From NCBI RefSeq assembly GCF_001945395.1, contig NZ_MSXV01000055.1, forward strand, positions 216,389-280,388: 64,000 bases of DNA, in the 5' to 3' direction. The stretch comes from Pseudomonas sp. PA15(2017). GTDB lineage: Bacteria > Pseudomonadota > Gammaproteobacteria > Pseudomonadales > Pseudomonadaceae. The notes beneath the pieces are model-generated. The model was not told the origin of the DNA and made no database searches. It saw only the letters and a list, made by a program, of their open reading frames with translations. Shown one piece after another: positions 26,792 to 35,407 of the stretch (position 1 is its first letter; each line of letters opens with the position of its first letter). Position numbers and translations under genes: made by a program.

Positions 26792-27695
26792 CCAGGCGGC
26801 CCATCCACAGGCGGATCGCCTTGCGCAAATACGACAGTTTCAGCAACACACGCCAGTCGCTTGCCACCGCCTGGCGGTAAAACTGCTTGGCAGCTACCGG
26901 ATCGCCCGCCAGACAGGCACTGCGAAACAGCGACAGGCAACGCTGCTGGTAAAACGCGGCACGCAGCTGCTGCAATTGCTCAGGGAGCCGCCCGAATACC
27001 TCGTCGACCAGTTCGACTCCGCCCGCCAGGCTCGAGCCGAAGTCATGGCGCAGACTGTCGCTGTGCTTGTGAATCATTGCCAACGGCTCCGGCAACAGGG
27101 TAATCGGGTAGGCCGCCAGCGTCTGCGCGAATACCGGGATGTCCTCGGCATTGCGAAAACGCTCAGGATAGTCGCCAGCTTCGAAGATAGAACGGTGCAT
27201 CACGCACGCACCGTTGGAAATGCTCAATGTCTTTTCCAGCAGGTAGGCCTTCACTCGCTCAAGCGCCGTCTGCGGCAGCTTGTCGGGCGAATGCCGGCGA
27301 CGTCGCCCTGCCTGGTCGACCGACCAGTGTCCGCCAATGACCATCCGAGTATCTGGGTTGGCCGCCAGATGCGCGCGAATCAGAGCCAGGCTGTCTGGCG
27401 CCATTTCATCATCCGCATCGAGAAAGATCAGCCAGTCATGGCGCGCGATCTCGATACCCAGATTGCGCACGGAGGCCAGACCACCGTTATCCTTGCGCAA
27501 CGCCGTGAACCGCGCTGGGAATTCGACTTTCAGCGCCTCGATGACCTGCGGCGTGTGATCCTTGGAGCCGTCATCGATGATCAGCAGTTCATCGTCAGCA
27601 CTCAGTTGCGGTACGACCGAGCGAACGGTGCGCCCCAGTGTCTTGGCGTAGTTGTACGCCGGAATGACGATCGTGATCGCGGCAGACCCACTCAT
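26784..27695 (-). CDS. GT2 glycosyltransferase
   Basis: A 303-residue family 2 glycosyltransferase: TIVIPAYNYAKTLGRTVRS and LIIDDGSKDHTPQV at the nucleotide site, FLDADDEMAPDS as the DxD motif, and RNAEDIPVFAQTL as the catalytic-base region. The acceptor and donor cannot be told. The ATG at 27695 overlaps the stop of the GT9 gene by one base (TAATG) and has a GGAGG site. It belongs to a four-gene minus-strand run with the GT9, Ssg-like and WapR-like genes. Confidence 0.85.
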   Translation of the reverse strand: MSGSAAITIVIPAYNYAKTLGRTVRSVVPQLSADDELLIIDDGSKDHTPQVIEALKVEFPARFTALRKDNGGLASVRNLGIEIARHDWLIFLDADDEMAPDSLALIRAHLAANPDTRMVIGGHWSVDQAGRRRRHSPDKLPQTALERVKAYLLEKTLSISNGACVMHRSIFEAGDYPERFRNAEDIPVFAQTLAAYPITLLPEPLAMIHKHSDSLRHDFGSSLAGGVELVDEVFGRLPEQLQQLRAAFYQQRCLSLFRSACLAGDPVAAKQFYRQAVASDWRVLLKLSYLRKAIRLWMGRLDG

Positions 27696-28747
27696 TATCG
27701 GCCTCCTCCGACCTTTTGACTCAACATCTGGAAGCCCCTGGCCACCCGATTGACACTCATGAACATCGCCCACTTCTCGCGCATGAAATTCAGCGAGAAC
27801 ACCGGGCGCACCACCTGGCCTGCACCCCAGCCTGGGCGCCAGCAAAAACCATCGCGCCGCTTTCGGTATAGGGTGAGCACCGGCACACCCAACGCCGAGG
27901 CAAGGTGGCCAACGCCCGAGTCATTGCCAATCACATAGCCGGACTCGTACAGGTAGGCGGCCAACGCCTTGGCATCGGGAAACTCAGGAACCTCGAACTC
28001 GGAAGCGAACACCTCGAGATGATCACAGCGCTCCTTGGGTGACAGCACAAACTGTGGCTCATAGCCCTCAGCGCGCAGTCGCCTGGCCAAGGCAAGGTAT
28101 TTAAGCGCGGGCCAATTCTTCTTCACATTGTATGAGAGCGGATGCAGCATCACCCGATCTGCATGGCGGCGGTGCTTCAGCGCGCAAGGCATCTGCAGGC
28201 CAATATCGCTACTGGCCTCAGCCAGCCCCAAGCGCGTGCGGCAGAAGGTTACGGCCTGCTCGACCATGCTGACGCTATCATCCGGCAGGCAGCGCAGCGG
28301 GCCCGCCGCCGCAGCCAGGGGAGCCAGGAGGCGAGCCTTGCCTGCAGGAAGCCGCGCCAAGGTCTCGGCTGCTGGCTCTCGTGCGAATCGCGAATCGATT
28401 TTCAGCGTGCCAACGAAAACGTATCGCCTGGCCAGCGTTTCGGCCGCCTCGGCATGGCGCGTCAGCATGCTGCCCATGTCGGAGATGACCAGATCGAAAT
28501 CGTCGAGCACCGCGAACGTTTCCGCAGGTGCCGGAAGTAGTCGGGCTTCGAACAGCGGCAACCACTCATCGAGCGCCCCGAAATGATTGCTCAGCACTGT
28601 TACCTGATAGCCAGCACGTGCCAGATTGGCGGCCAGCACTAGATAGATGCAGCCATCACCAAGCCCCATTGAAGGCACCAACGCGATCCGACAATCATCC
28701 GGCGCCACCGATAGAGAGGTATCAGCGTGCGTTAAAACTTCGGCCAT
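27695..28747 (-). CDS. GT9 (heptosyltransferase-like) glycosyltransferase
   Basis: A 350-residue GT-B protein of the heptosyltransferase superfamily. It opens with RIALVPSMGLGDGCIYLVLA, corresponding to the LGDV region of WaaC/WaaF, and ends with YVIGNDSGVGHLASALGVPV, the conserved donor-binding GxDSGxxHLA motif. HPLSYNVKKNWP replaces the more usual P-G-A/KxWP segment. It is diverged from the two core heptosyltransferases in this window (waaC, waaF) and may transfer another sugar or a third heptose; no orthologue at this position comes to mind in P. aeruginosa. First gene of the run into the GT2, Ssg-like and WapR-like genes. Confidence 0.82.
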   Translation of the reverse strand: MAEVLTHADTSLSVAPDDCRIALVPSMGLGDGCIYLVLAANLARAGYQVTVLSNHFGALDEWLPLFEARLLPAPAETFAVLDDFDLVISDMGSMLTRHAEAAETLARRYVFVGTLKIDSRFAREPAAETLARLPAGKARLLAPLAAAAGPLRCLPDDSVSMVEQAVTFCRTRLGLAEASSDIGLQMPCALKHRRHADRVMLHPLSYNVKKNWPALKYLALARRLRAEGYEPQFVLSPKERCDHLEVFASEFEVPEFPDAKALAAYLYESGYVIGNDSGVGHLASALGVPVLTLYRKRRDGFCWRPGWGAGQVVRPVFSLNFMREKWAMFMSVNRVARGFQMLSQKVGGGR

Positions 28748-28857
28748 CAGAACTCCCGCATAATCCAGTATCGTCCGTGATCATGTACTGCAAACCTTCA
28801 CCAGGGCACATCCGGTCGTTCGAACGCGATATCGTTGCTACACACAACTCCAGCCGC

Positions 28858-30678
28858 TCACGGCTCAGGTTGATCCTGCATACCGGGCTCGTCCTTTTCC
28901 TCCAGCCCCATGGCATGCAAACGAGCGTAGTAGCCATTCTGCGCCAGCAGGGACTCGTGAGAGCCGCGCTCGACGATGCGCCCCTGATCCATCACCAGGA
29001 TCAGATCGGCTTTCTCGATGGTCGACAGACGATGCGCAATGACCAGCGTGGTGCGGCCTTCCATCACCTTGTCCAGCGCTGCCTGGATGTAGCGCTCGGA
29101 TTCGGTATCCAGGGCCGAGGTCGCTTCATCGAGAATCAGCACGGGCGCACTCTTGAGCAACGCCCGGGCGATCGCCAAGCGTTGCCGCTGGCCACCCGAC
29201 AACATCACGCCGTCCTCGCCCACCTTGGTGTCGAAGCCCTGCGGGAGCAGATCGATGAATTCACGTGCATAGGCAGCCTCAGCAGCGTCCTCGACTGCCT
29301 CGCGTGGCAAGTTACGCAGATCGCCATAGGCAATGTTATTCACGACTGTGTCGTTGAACAGCGAAACCTGCTGCGTGACCAGTGCGATATGTTTCCTCAG
29401 GTTTTCGACGCGATAGTCCTCGATGGGCGTGCCATCGAGCAGGATCTGCCCCTGGTCGTGCTGATAAAAGCGCGGGATCAGATTGGCCAGGGTCGACTTG
29501 CCGCTACCCGAGCGACCCACCAGCGCCACCATCTGCCCAGGCTCGACGGTGAAGCTGATGTCCTGCAGCACGATTTTCTCGGTCCCTGGGTAAACGAAAC
29601 TCAAGTGTTTTACTTCGAGGGCACCGGTTACCCGCTCTTTCTCGACCGTTCCGTTATCGGGCTCGGTCACTTCGTCCAGTTGTTCGAAAATGCTCTCGGC
29701 GCCGGCAAGCCCTTTCTGGATGGTCGAACTGACTTCCGAGAGTTGGCGAATCGGCTTGGGCAGAAGGCCGGCCGCAGTGATGTAGGCCACCAGATCGCCC
29801 ACGCTGGCATCACCGCGCAGGAACAGCACCAGAAACATCAGGAACGCCATGGCGGCGTAGTTCACCAATTGCAGGCTGGGCGTGTAGATCGCGCTGGTGC
29901 GGGTCATGCGCAGTTGCTTGCGGGTGCTGTCTTCGCTCGCCTCGTAGAAGCGCTCACGTTCATAGCGCTCGCCACCGAAGCTACGAACTACCCGGTAGTT
30001 CTGGATGGTCTCGGACGACACATGGGTCAATTCACCCATGGCACTCTGGATCTTGCGGCTCTGGCTACGGAATTTCTTGCTCGCGCTCTTAACCATCAGG
30101 GCAATCAGCGGCAGGATCGCCACCATCACCATGGTGAGCTTCCAGTTCATCCACAGCAGATAGCCAAACAGGAAAACCACCGTCAGACCTTCGCGCACCA
30201 TGACCTTCAAGGCATCCGTCGCTGCGCCGGTAACCGAACCGACGTTGTAAGTGATGCGAGAGATCAGGTAACCCGTAGAATGGTTGTCGAAGTAACGGTT
30301 GGGCAGTGTCAGCAGGTTGTTGAACAGCGCAATGCGCAGGTCCTGTACCAGCCCCAGCGATACCCGTGCCAGGTAATAGCCGCCGAGAAATGAGCCTAAG
30401 CCTTGCCAGATGGTGATCAGCAACAGCGCCAGCGGCACACCGTAGAGCAGCTGCATACTGCCCAGTAGCGGCAGCTCGACCATACCGGCTTCAGGGGCAG
30501 CAAGGCCGTCGACGAAATACTTGAGCAGCCCGGCGAGCATTGGCTGGGTCGAGGCGAAGATGATGTAACCGATCATGCTCACGCCGAACATGAACCAGTA
30601 GCGCCGCATGTAGCTCAACAGCCGCATGTACAACTTGAAGCTGGAGATCGAGGGCGATTTGGCGCTTGAATCAGGCAT
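28858..30678 (-). CDS. msbA: Lipid A-core ABC flippase
   Basis: Homodimeric ABC exporter that flips lipid A-core across the inner membrane. The 606 residues contain six transmembrane helices in the first ~330 residues and a nucleotide-binding domain with Walker A GRSGSGKST, Q-loop LVTQQVSLFNDT, signature LSGGQRQRLAIARAL, Walker B VLILDEATSAL and H-loop IAHRLST. The start MPDSSAKSPSI (30678) is preferred over an upstream in-frame ATG because the length then matches the family. It has 110-120-bp gaps on both sides and is probably transcribed separately from the glycosyltransferases. Confidence 0.96.
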   Translation of the reverse strand: MPDSSAKSPSISSFKLYMRLLSYMRRYWFMFGVSMIGYIIFASTQPMLAGLLKYFVDGLAAPEAGMVELPLLGSMQLLYGVPLALLLITIWQGLGSFLGGYYLARVSLGLVQDLRIALFNNLLTLPNRYFDNHSTGYLISRITYNVGSVTGAATDALKVMVREGLTVVFLFGYLLWMNWKLTMVMVAILPLIALMVKSASKKFRSQSRKIQSAMGELTHVSSETIQNYRVVRSFGGERYERERFYEASEDSTRKQLRMTRTSAIYTPSLQLVNYAAMAFLMFLVLFLRGDASVGDLVAYITAAGLLPKPIRQLSEVSSTIQKGLAGAESIFEQLDEVTEPDNGTVEKERVTGALEVKHLSFVYPGTEKIVLQDISFTVEPGQMVALVGRSGSGKSTLANLIPRFYQHDQGQILLDGTPIEDYRVENLRKHIALVTQQVSLFNDTVVNNIAYGDLRNLPREAVEDAAEAAYAREFIDLLPQGFDTKVGEDGVMLSGGQRQRLAIARALLKSAPVLILDEATSALDTESERYIQAALDKVMEGRTTLVIAHRLSTIEKADLILVMDQGRIVERGSHESLLAQNGYYARLHAMGLEEKDEPGMQDQPEP

Positions 30679-30794
30679 GAGATGCTGGCTCTGGGATTTA
30701 GCCGGCGATTGTACCACCAGGCAACCCGCAACCAAATGCGCCTTAAAACCAGCGAGCCGCGCTCCCTGAATGCCTGATTACGATGACTAGCTGT

Positions 30795-31529
30795 TCAGAG
30801 CGAGCCTTGCAGCTGCTGCGGCGGGCGCCAGCGTGTTGGCTTGCGAACCACACTCAACCCTTGCAACTCGGCCAGCATCGCCTGGGCATCTAATACCGGC
30901 GAGTCAGTCGCTGAGGCGTAGCGTGCGGCAAGCGCCTCGAGCACGCTGTCGCTCAACCCCAGGTCACGCAGACGCAGCATGATCTTCTTGAAGTCGTCGA
31001 TGCCAGCTGCACGGCTGAAATCCTCAGCCCGCTCGAAATCCAGCAGATATGCCTGCTCGGCCACCAGAAAATTGTACGGATTACAGTCGCCGTGAGCGAA
31101 TCCATGACTATGCAGCTGACCAAGCAGGCCCAGCGCCTGGTGCGCGCCTCGCTGCAATGTCTCCCCCGTCAGGGTAGCCAGCGGCACGCCTGGCAAAAAG
31201 CGTGTGAATAACAGACTTTCATGAAACTCTGGATGACGCGATTCCGTATACAGCAAAGGTTCAGGCGCAGGAAAACCGAGCTTTTTCAGCCTGGCGAGCA
31301 GCATCGCCTCATTGTGCAATGGAGACTGGTAGGGCCGGCGTAGAATTCGCTTCCACCAGGGTTTCATGGATCGCCGATAGCGTTTGACGAACAGGGCTTC
31401 GTCTCCATGACCGATACGGGCAACCGCACGGCCAGGTGCGAAGTCGACGAGATCGACGAGAAGCCCTCTCAATGCTCGGATCTGTTTGCGCCCGATGCGC
31501 TCATTTTGAAAGACTAGCGTTTTGCCCAC
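30795..31529 (-). CDS. InaA/WaaP-superfamily kinase-like protein
   Basis: A 244-residue kinase-like protein, probably acting on core sugars. N-lobe features: ALFVKRYRRSMKPWWKRILR, with the ATP-binding lysine. Catalytic loop HGFAHGDCNPYNFLV and metal-binding YLLDFERAEDF are intact. I placed the start at a GTG (31529) because GGGGAGG lies six bases upstream; ATGs at 31550 and 31571 are alternatives but have no good site and approach the start of the divergent gene. It stands alone between msbA and an oppositely oriented glycosyltransferase-like gene, at the edge of the accessory block. Confidence 0.78.
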   Translation of the reverse strand: MGKTLVFQNERIGRKQIRALRGLLVDLVDFAPGRAVARIGHGDEALFVKRYRRSMKPWWKRILRRPYQSPLHNEAMLLARLKKLGFPAPEPLLYTESRHPEFHESLLFTRFLPGVPLATLTGETLQRGAHQALGLLGQLHSHGFAHGDCNPYNFLVAEQAYLLDFERAEDFSRAAGIDDFKKIMLRLRDLGLSDSVLEALAARYASATDSPVLDAQAMLAELQGLSVVRKPTRWRPPQQLQGSL

Positions 31530-31582
31530 CTCAAGCCTCCCCGCGAGCATCAGGTGCTTGCAGTGCAGCATGCCGCTGCCCC

Positions 31583-32836
31583 ATGGACCGGTTCATGTAC
31601 AGCCTCTACGCCCAGACAAAAGAAAAGCTCAGGATGGCCACTTATGGTGGCTACAACCTCTGCAACCCTACGGCAGCCGTGTTGGCGCATCTGCTGTTCG
31701 ACAAGCGCTCGACCCGTAAGAAGATCCGCAGCGCCTTCAAGTTGATTCGCCTGACCCCGCGTTACCGCCACCATGATCAGCTGAAGGGTGACGCGTACAT
31801 CTGGCATTGCGATCGCGACGATCAGACCAGGCTGGCCCTGGGCATCGGCAACCGGCTCAGCGAAAAACAACGCCGGAACATCAGCTACATGCCCGCCATT
31901 AGGGAGGACGCCAGCAAATCCCTGGATTGGCGCGCCATGTACGCAGCCTGGAGGATAACACGGTGCTGTTCGTTGCCCCTGCTGCTGCAGTTCTACGTAT
32001 TCAGCGCGCTGTGCCATACCATCAAGCACTTCAGAGCCATCGACAGGTTGCGGATCCCCCAGCAACTGACTTCACTGGTCAGCTTCAACAGCGCCAACAT
32101 TCCCGAGTGTTTTCTGGTCACCGCCTGCCGGCACCACGGCCTGCCGACCTACTCGCTGCAGCACGGGCTGTATCATCGTTATCGCGGCGAACGACCGATC
32201 GACATCATCAATTATGAAAACGTCACGGCCAGCACCTTGCTGGTCTGGAGCGAGTTCTGCCGCGCCGAAATTGCTGCATTCCACCATGAAATTGGCCGCA
32301 CGCCCGATTACCAGATGCAGGTCGCAGGCTATATCGATCCACCCGAGCCCCAAACCGCTTCAACAGCATCGAAGCAGGCGGACAAACAGCTTCTTTGCGT
32401 GCTGCCGGGCAAACGCTATGTGGGCGACAGCATCGAACTGCTCCATCTACTGGCCTCGCTGACTCCGCGTTACCGGCTGACGGTACGCCTGCATCCGCTG
32501 CTCGCCAAAGACGCAGCATTGATGGCTGCCCTGCCATCAAGCGCCTCGCTCGACGACAGCCCAACCCTCGCGCATGCGCTGCGTGCCGGACATTACGACC
32601 TGGCAATCGGGTTCAATACTACCAGCCTGTTTGAAGCCATGCTGTTCGGCGTACCTTGCGCGCTGTTCCAAGCACAGAGCCTGAACCTGGTAGCCGAAGG
32701 CATACCCAGCTTTTCCAATGCCGATGAGCTGGTGCAACTCGCCGATGCCCCTATCGACACGCGCCAGCTTGCCGAATACATCCTGGGGGCGTCCTGCTTT
32801 CGCTATGCTGAAATCATCAACGCAGCAGAAGCTTGA
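31583..32836 (+). CDS. Probable glycosyltransferase (GT-B-like), accessory
   Basis: A 417-residue protein whose exact family I do not recognise. The C-terminal half looks like a GT-B donor domain: LLCVLPGKRYVGDSIELLH, LTVRLHPL, and AIGFNTTSLFEAMLFGVPCA with the conserved Glu. The middle has FLVTACRHHGLPTYSLQHGL, as seen in capsule-type and CDP-alcohol-type transferases (the QHG turn). It is the only plus-strand gene between 24.8 and 50.9 kb, has visibly lower GC and less biased codon use than its neighbours, and its 3' end overlaps the convergent gene by 20 bases. These are signs of separate acquisition. A second ATG at 31595 is possible. Confidence 0.7.
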   Translation: MDRFMYSLYAQTKEKLRMATYGGYNLCNPTAAVLAHLLFDKRSTRKKIRSAFKLIRLTPRYRHHDQLKGDAYIWHCDRDDQTRLALGIGNRLSEKQRRNISYMPAIREDASKSLDWRAMYAAWRITRCCSLPLLLQFYVFSALCHTIKHFRAIDRLRIPQQLTSLVSFNSANIPECFLVTACRHHGLPTYSLQHGLYHRYRGERPIDIINYENVTASTLLVWSEFCRAEIAAFHHEIGRTPDYQMQVAGYIDPPEPQTASTASKQADKQLLCVLPGKRYVGDSIELLHLLASLTPRYRLTVRLHPLLAKDAALMAALPSSASLDDSPTLAHALRAGHYDLAIGFNTTSLFEAMLFGVPCALFQAQSLNLVAEGIPSFSNADELVQLADAPIDTRQLAEYILGASCFRYAEIINAAEA

Positions 32837-33686
32837 GCGCCACGCGCCACTGGGCGGGGTAGCGCAGAACACCGACAGCCCGGAGCCAGCGAACCCGCAA
32901 CCCCCATGGCAGTTGCGCTCGCCTCAGCAAGCGCAGCCAGTAACGCACTGCCGCCTCTTCCTTGCGGCGCGTCCGGCCTGGATTCAGGGCTGCGCCGCAA
33001 GAAAACGGCAGCGCCACTGGTGCCGCAGCGGCATAGGCGAGCGCCTGCCTGGCCCAGGCCTCAGCAAAGCTGCCAAGGGAAAAATGTAAAAGCTCGATAT
33101 CGTAAACGACGGCGACCTTGCCCTGCTGGGCGACCCGTAGGCTGAAATCGACGTCATAGAAATGAAAGCCCTCTAAGCGCTCATCAAAGCGCGTTGCAGC
33201 CCACGCCGAATGACGGGCGAACAGCCAGACGCCATCCAGCGCGACGACCGGCACGCAGCGGTTCGATCCACTGTCGGCAGGCTTGGCAAAAGCAGCGCTG
33301 GCACGCACGCTCGACGCACCGTGCAACACGTTGATACACAGATCATCATCATCACCGCTGTGCCAACCGGAAGGTGTTGCCGGCTTGTAACGACTCCCTG
33401 CCAGGCCGACGAGGGCAAGGCTCTCGTCTTGCGAAAAATGAGCGAGCGCCCGCGCGCCCCAGCCCTGACTCAGGAACTCCACGTCCTCATGCACGAAGCA
33501 CAGGAACGGATGGCACGCCTTGGAGGCGCCCTCATTGTAGACCGCGCAAATGCCTCGGCCCTCAATGCTGTTGTCCACGGCGATCAGTTCGTATTCGACA
33601 CCGATCGTGGCCTCGATATTGAGGGCCACTGCCTGTAAGCGGGCGGGCTGAGCACTGCAGATGATCACGGAGATCAACTCGGGCAC
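32817..33686 (-). CDS. Glycosyltransferase, StrF-type GT2 (PF13712-like)
   Basis: A 289-residue protein with GT-A features of the StrF-associated family: LISVIICSAQPARL at the N-terminus, VDNSIEGRGICAVYNEGA, CFVHEDVEF (in place of the DxD) and ALDGVWLFARH followed by RFDERLEGFHFYDVDFSLR. This family is usual in O-antigen, capsule and glycan-decoration loci. The start is a GTG at 33686 without a convincing ribosome binding site. The 3' end overlaps the convergent gene at 32817-32836. Next upstream, at a 16-base gap, is another GT2 gene. Confidence 0.8.
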   Translation of the reverse strand: MPELISVIICSAQPARLQAVALNIEATIGVEYELIAVDNSIEGRGICAVYNEGASKACHPFLCFVHEDVEFLSQGWGARALAHFSQDESLALVGLAGSRYKPATPSGWHSGDDDDLCINVLHGASSVRASAAFAKPADSGSNRCVPVVALDGVWLFARHSAWAATRFDERLEGFHFYDVDFSLRVAQQGKVAVVYDIELLHFSLGSFAEAWARQALAYAAAAPVALPFSCGAALNPGRTRRKEEAAVRYWLRLLRRAQLPWGLRVRWLRAVGVLRYPAQWRVALKLLLR

Positions 33687-33702
33687 CCCGAAAAACGGTC
33701 GT

Positions 33703-34500
33703 TCATTTAACTTGCTTCAGCCCCAGGTAATAGAGTGGAAACTTGAGGTATAGCTTGAGTTTCTTGCGCATCAGGTAGCCCTTGCTGCGACCCAGCCATT
33801 TTTCCTCGAAGGTGTATTTGGCGCGCTTGGTCATCAACCACTGACGAGCCGAGGTGTGTGTACGCAGCGTGCGGCTGTCGAGATGATCGACCACCGAAGA
33901 GGTGACCAGCACATGCCGTAACCCCTTGGACTGGAGCGTCAGCGCATAGTCATTGTCCGCGTACCAGAAGAAGAACCGCTCATCCAGAGCGCCGATCACC
34001 TCCAGGATGGAGCGGCGAAAAACCAGGCACCATCCGGAAATTTCCTTCAGCACCCCATAGCCTGGGTAAACACCGCTGTTGAGCGCGAAACCATTACGCG
34101 GATGATGCAGGGAGCAGGCCGGGCTGGCACTGCTGACGCTCGGATCCTGCTCGAACACCCGTAGCAGCTCCGAAGCCCAGCCGGGATGGAAAGAGAGATC
34201 GTTGTTGCAGATGGCCACGAACGGCGCCTGCCCTTTGCGGATACCGATGTTCATATAGGCGTGGTAGTTGAAGGGCGCCTCGGGATAGAGCGTTGCAACC
34301 CCTGGCTGCGCATAGGTCGGTGCCTGGGCATTGGACTCGAGCACCCAGATGCGTAGCCGAATACGCTCCGGGTCTTCGGATGCCAACAGCGTATCGAGGC
34401 AGTGCTCGGTGACCTGACGCAGGGCCGCGTCTTTGGCAAAGCTGAGTATTACCACGTCTATAACAACAGCTTGATCTGATGGTACTCGCACTTCACACAT
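33703..34500 (-). CDS. GT2 glycosyltransferase
   Basis: A 265-residue family 2 glycosyltransferase: VIDVVILSFAKDAALRQVTE at the start, ICNNDLSFHPGW as the DxD-containing segment, GWCLVFRRSILEVIGALDER and FFWYADNDYALTLQ as the acceptor/catalytic region. This arrangement is common in rhamnosyl- and O-chain transferases, but the sugar cannot be told. The ATG lies inside the end of the preceding gene (eight-base overlap), so translation is coupled. GC is lower than in the conserved core genes. Confidence 0.83.
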   Translation of the reverse strand: MCEVRVPSDQAVVIDVVILSFAKDAALRQVTEHCLDTLLASEDPERIRLRIWVLESNAQAPTYAQPGVATLYPEAPFNYHAYMNIGIRKGQAPFVAICNNDLSFHPGWASELLRVFEQDPSVSSASPACSLHHPRNGFALNSGVYPGYGVLKEISGWCLVFRRSILEVIGALDERFFFWYADNDYALTLQSKGLRHVLVTSSVVDHLDSRTLRTHTSARQWLMTKRAKYTFEEKWLGRSKGYLMRKKLKLYLKFPLYYLGLKQVK

Positions 34501-35407
34501 GCTCTGTTCTCTCTAGCCTGCCCTTCTTCAAAAGCAGGTGCCTCATTCGCTTGAGTAACTGCCGGTCCCATTGCCTGAGCGGAACCTGACGCAACAGCTG
34601 CCAGGCATATGCCTTGTCATCGGTGACGGCCATACGTAACGCCTTGGTAATCAGCCGTGCCTTGGCAGAGGGATAAGCTGGATGATCGCGGTATGCCGCT
34701 ATCACCTGCATTCCATAGTCATATTCAGACTTGTATTGCTTCGACAAACTGTGTGGATGTTTACGGTAGAGCGTCACCACGTCAGGCAGTACATCCACGT
34801 AACTTCCCGCATGCGCGATCTTTAGCGTCATCTGGAAATCCTGCACTTTGATCGCTGGATCGTAGCCGCCAACAGCGTGCATGGCGTCACGCCGATAGAC
34901 GGCGATGTTGCCGCCCACGACGAGCGCAGCGGCTAGCGCTTCGTGGAAATCGTAGCGACGAACCAACCGTTTCTTGTCCCTTTTGGGCAGGATCGTACCG
35001 TGCTCGTCGATCCTCACCGCCACGCCTCCCAGGCACCCTACCTCGGGATGCCCTTCGAGGTAGGCAGCCTGCAGCGCCAAGCGGCCAGCCGGCATCACAT
35101 CGTCAGCATCGAAGGTCGCCACGAAAACCCCGCCAGCCAGGGCCAGGCCGGTATTCAACGCGGCACTGACGCCTTGATTTTCCTGCCTGACGAACTCGAT
35201 TCGCTTCACTTTGCTCGACTGACGATGAGCCTGCAGAACCTGCTCGATCACCTTGGCGCTGTCATCACGAGAACCGTCATCGATGACGATCAACTCGAAG
35301 TTCTCGTAATCCTGGGACAAGACGCTGCGCAGCGCATCGGCGACATAGGCGGCATAGTTATAACAAGGCACGATTACTGAAACGAGCGGTCGATCCAAGA
35401 CACTCAC
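34493..35407 (-). CDS. GT2 glycosyltransferase, paralogue of the WapR-like gene
   Basis: A 304-residue GT2 enzyme with LVSVIVPCYNYAAYVADALR, VIDDGSRDDSAKV, ATFDADDVMPAGRL and GGYDPAIKVQDFQMTLKIAH. It aligns along its whole length with the 24768-25646 gene (shared AVGGxDPxI, DV-L, LYR-H and the basic C-terminus), so the two are paralogues, though too diverged to be a recent copy. The start is a GTG overlapping the stop of the DUF6625 gene (GTGA). Confidence 0.83.
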   Translation of the reverse strand: MSVLDRPLVSVIVPCYNYAAYVADALRSVLSQDYENFELIVIDDGSRDDSAKVIEQVLQAHRQSSKVKRIEFVRQENQGVSAALNTGLALAGGVFVATFDADDVMPAGRLALQAAYLEGHPEVGCLGGVAVRIDEHGTILPKRDKKRLVRRYDFHEALAAALVVGGNIAVYRRDAMHAVGGYDPAIKVQDFQMTLKIAHAGSYVDVLPDVVTLYRKHPHSLSKQYKSEYDYGMQVIAAYRDHPAYPSAKARLITKALRMAVTDDKAYAWQLLRQVPLRQWDRQLLKRMRHLLLKKGRLERTEHV

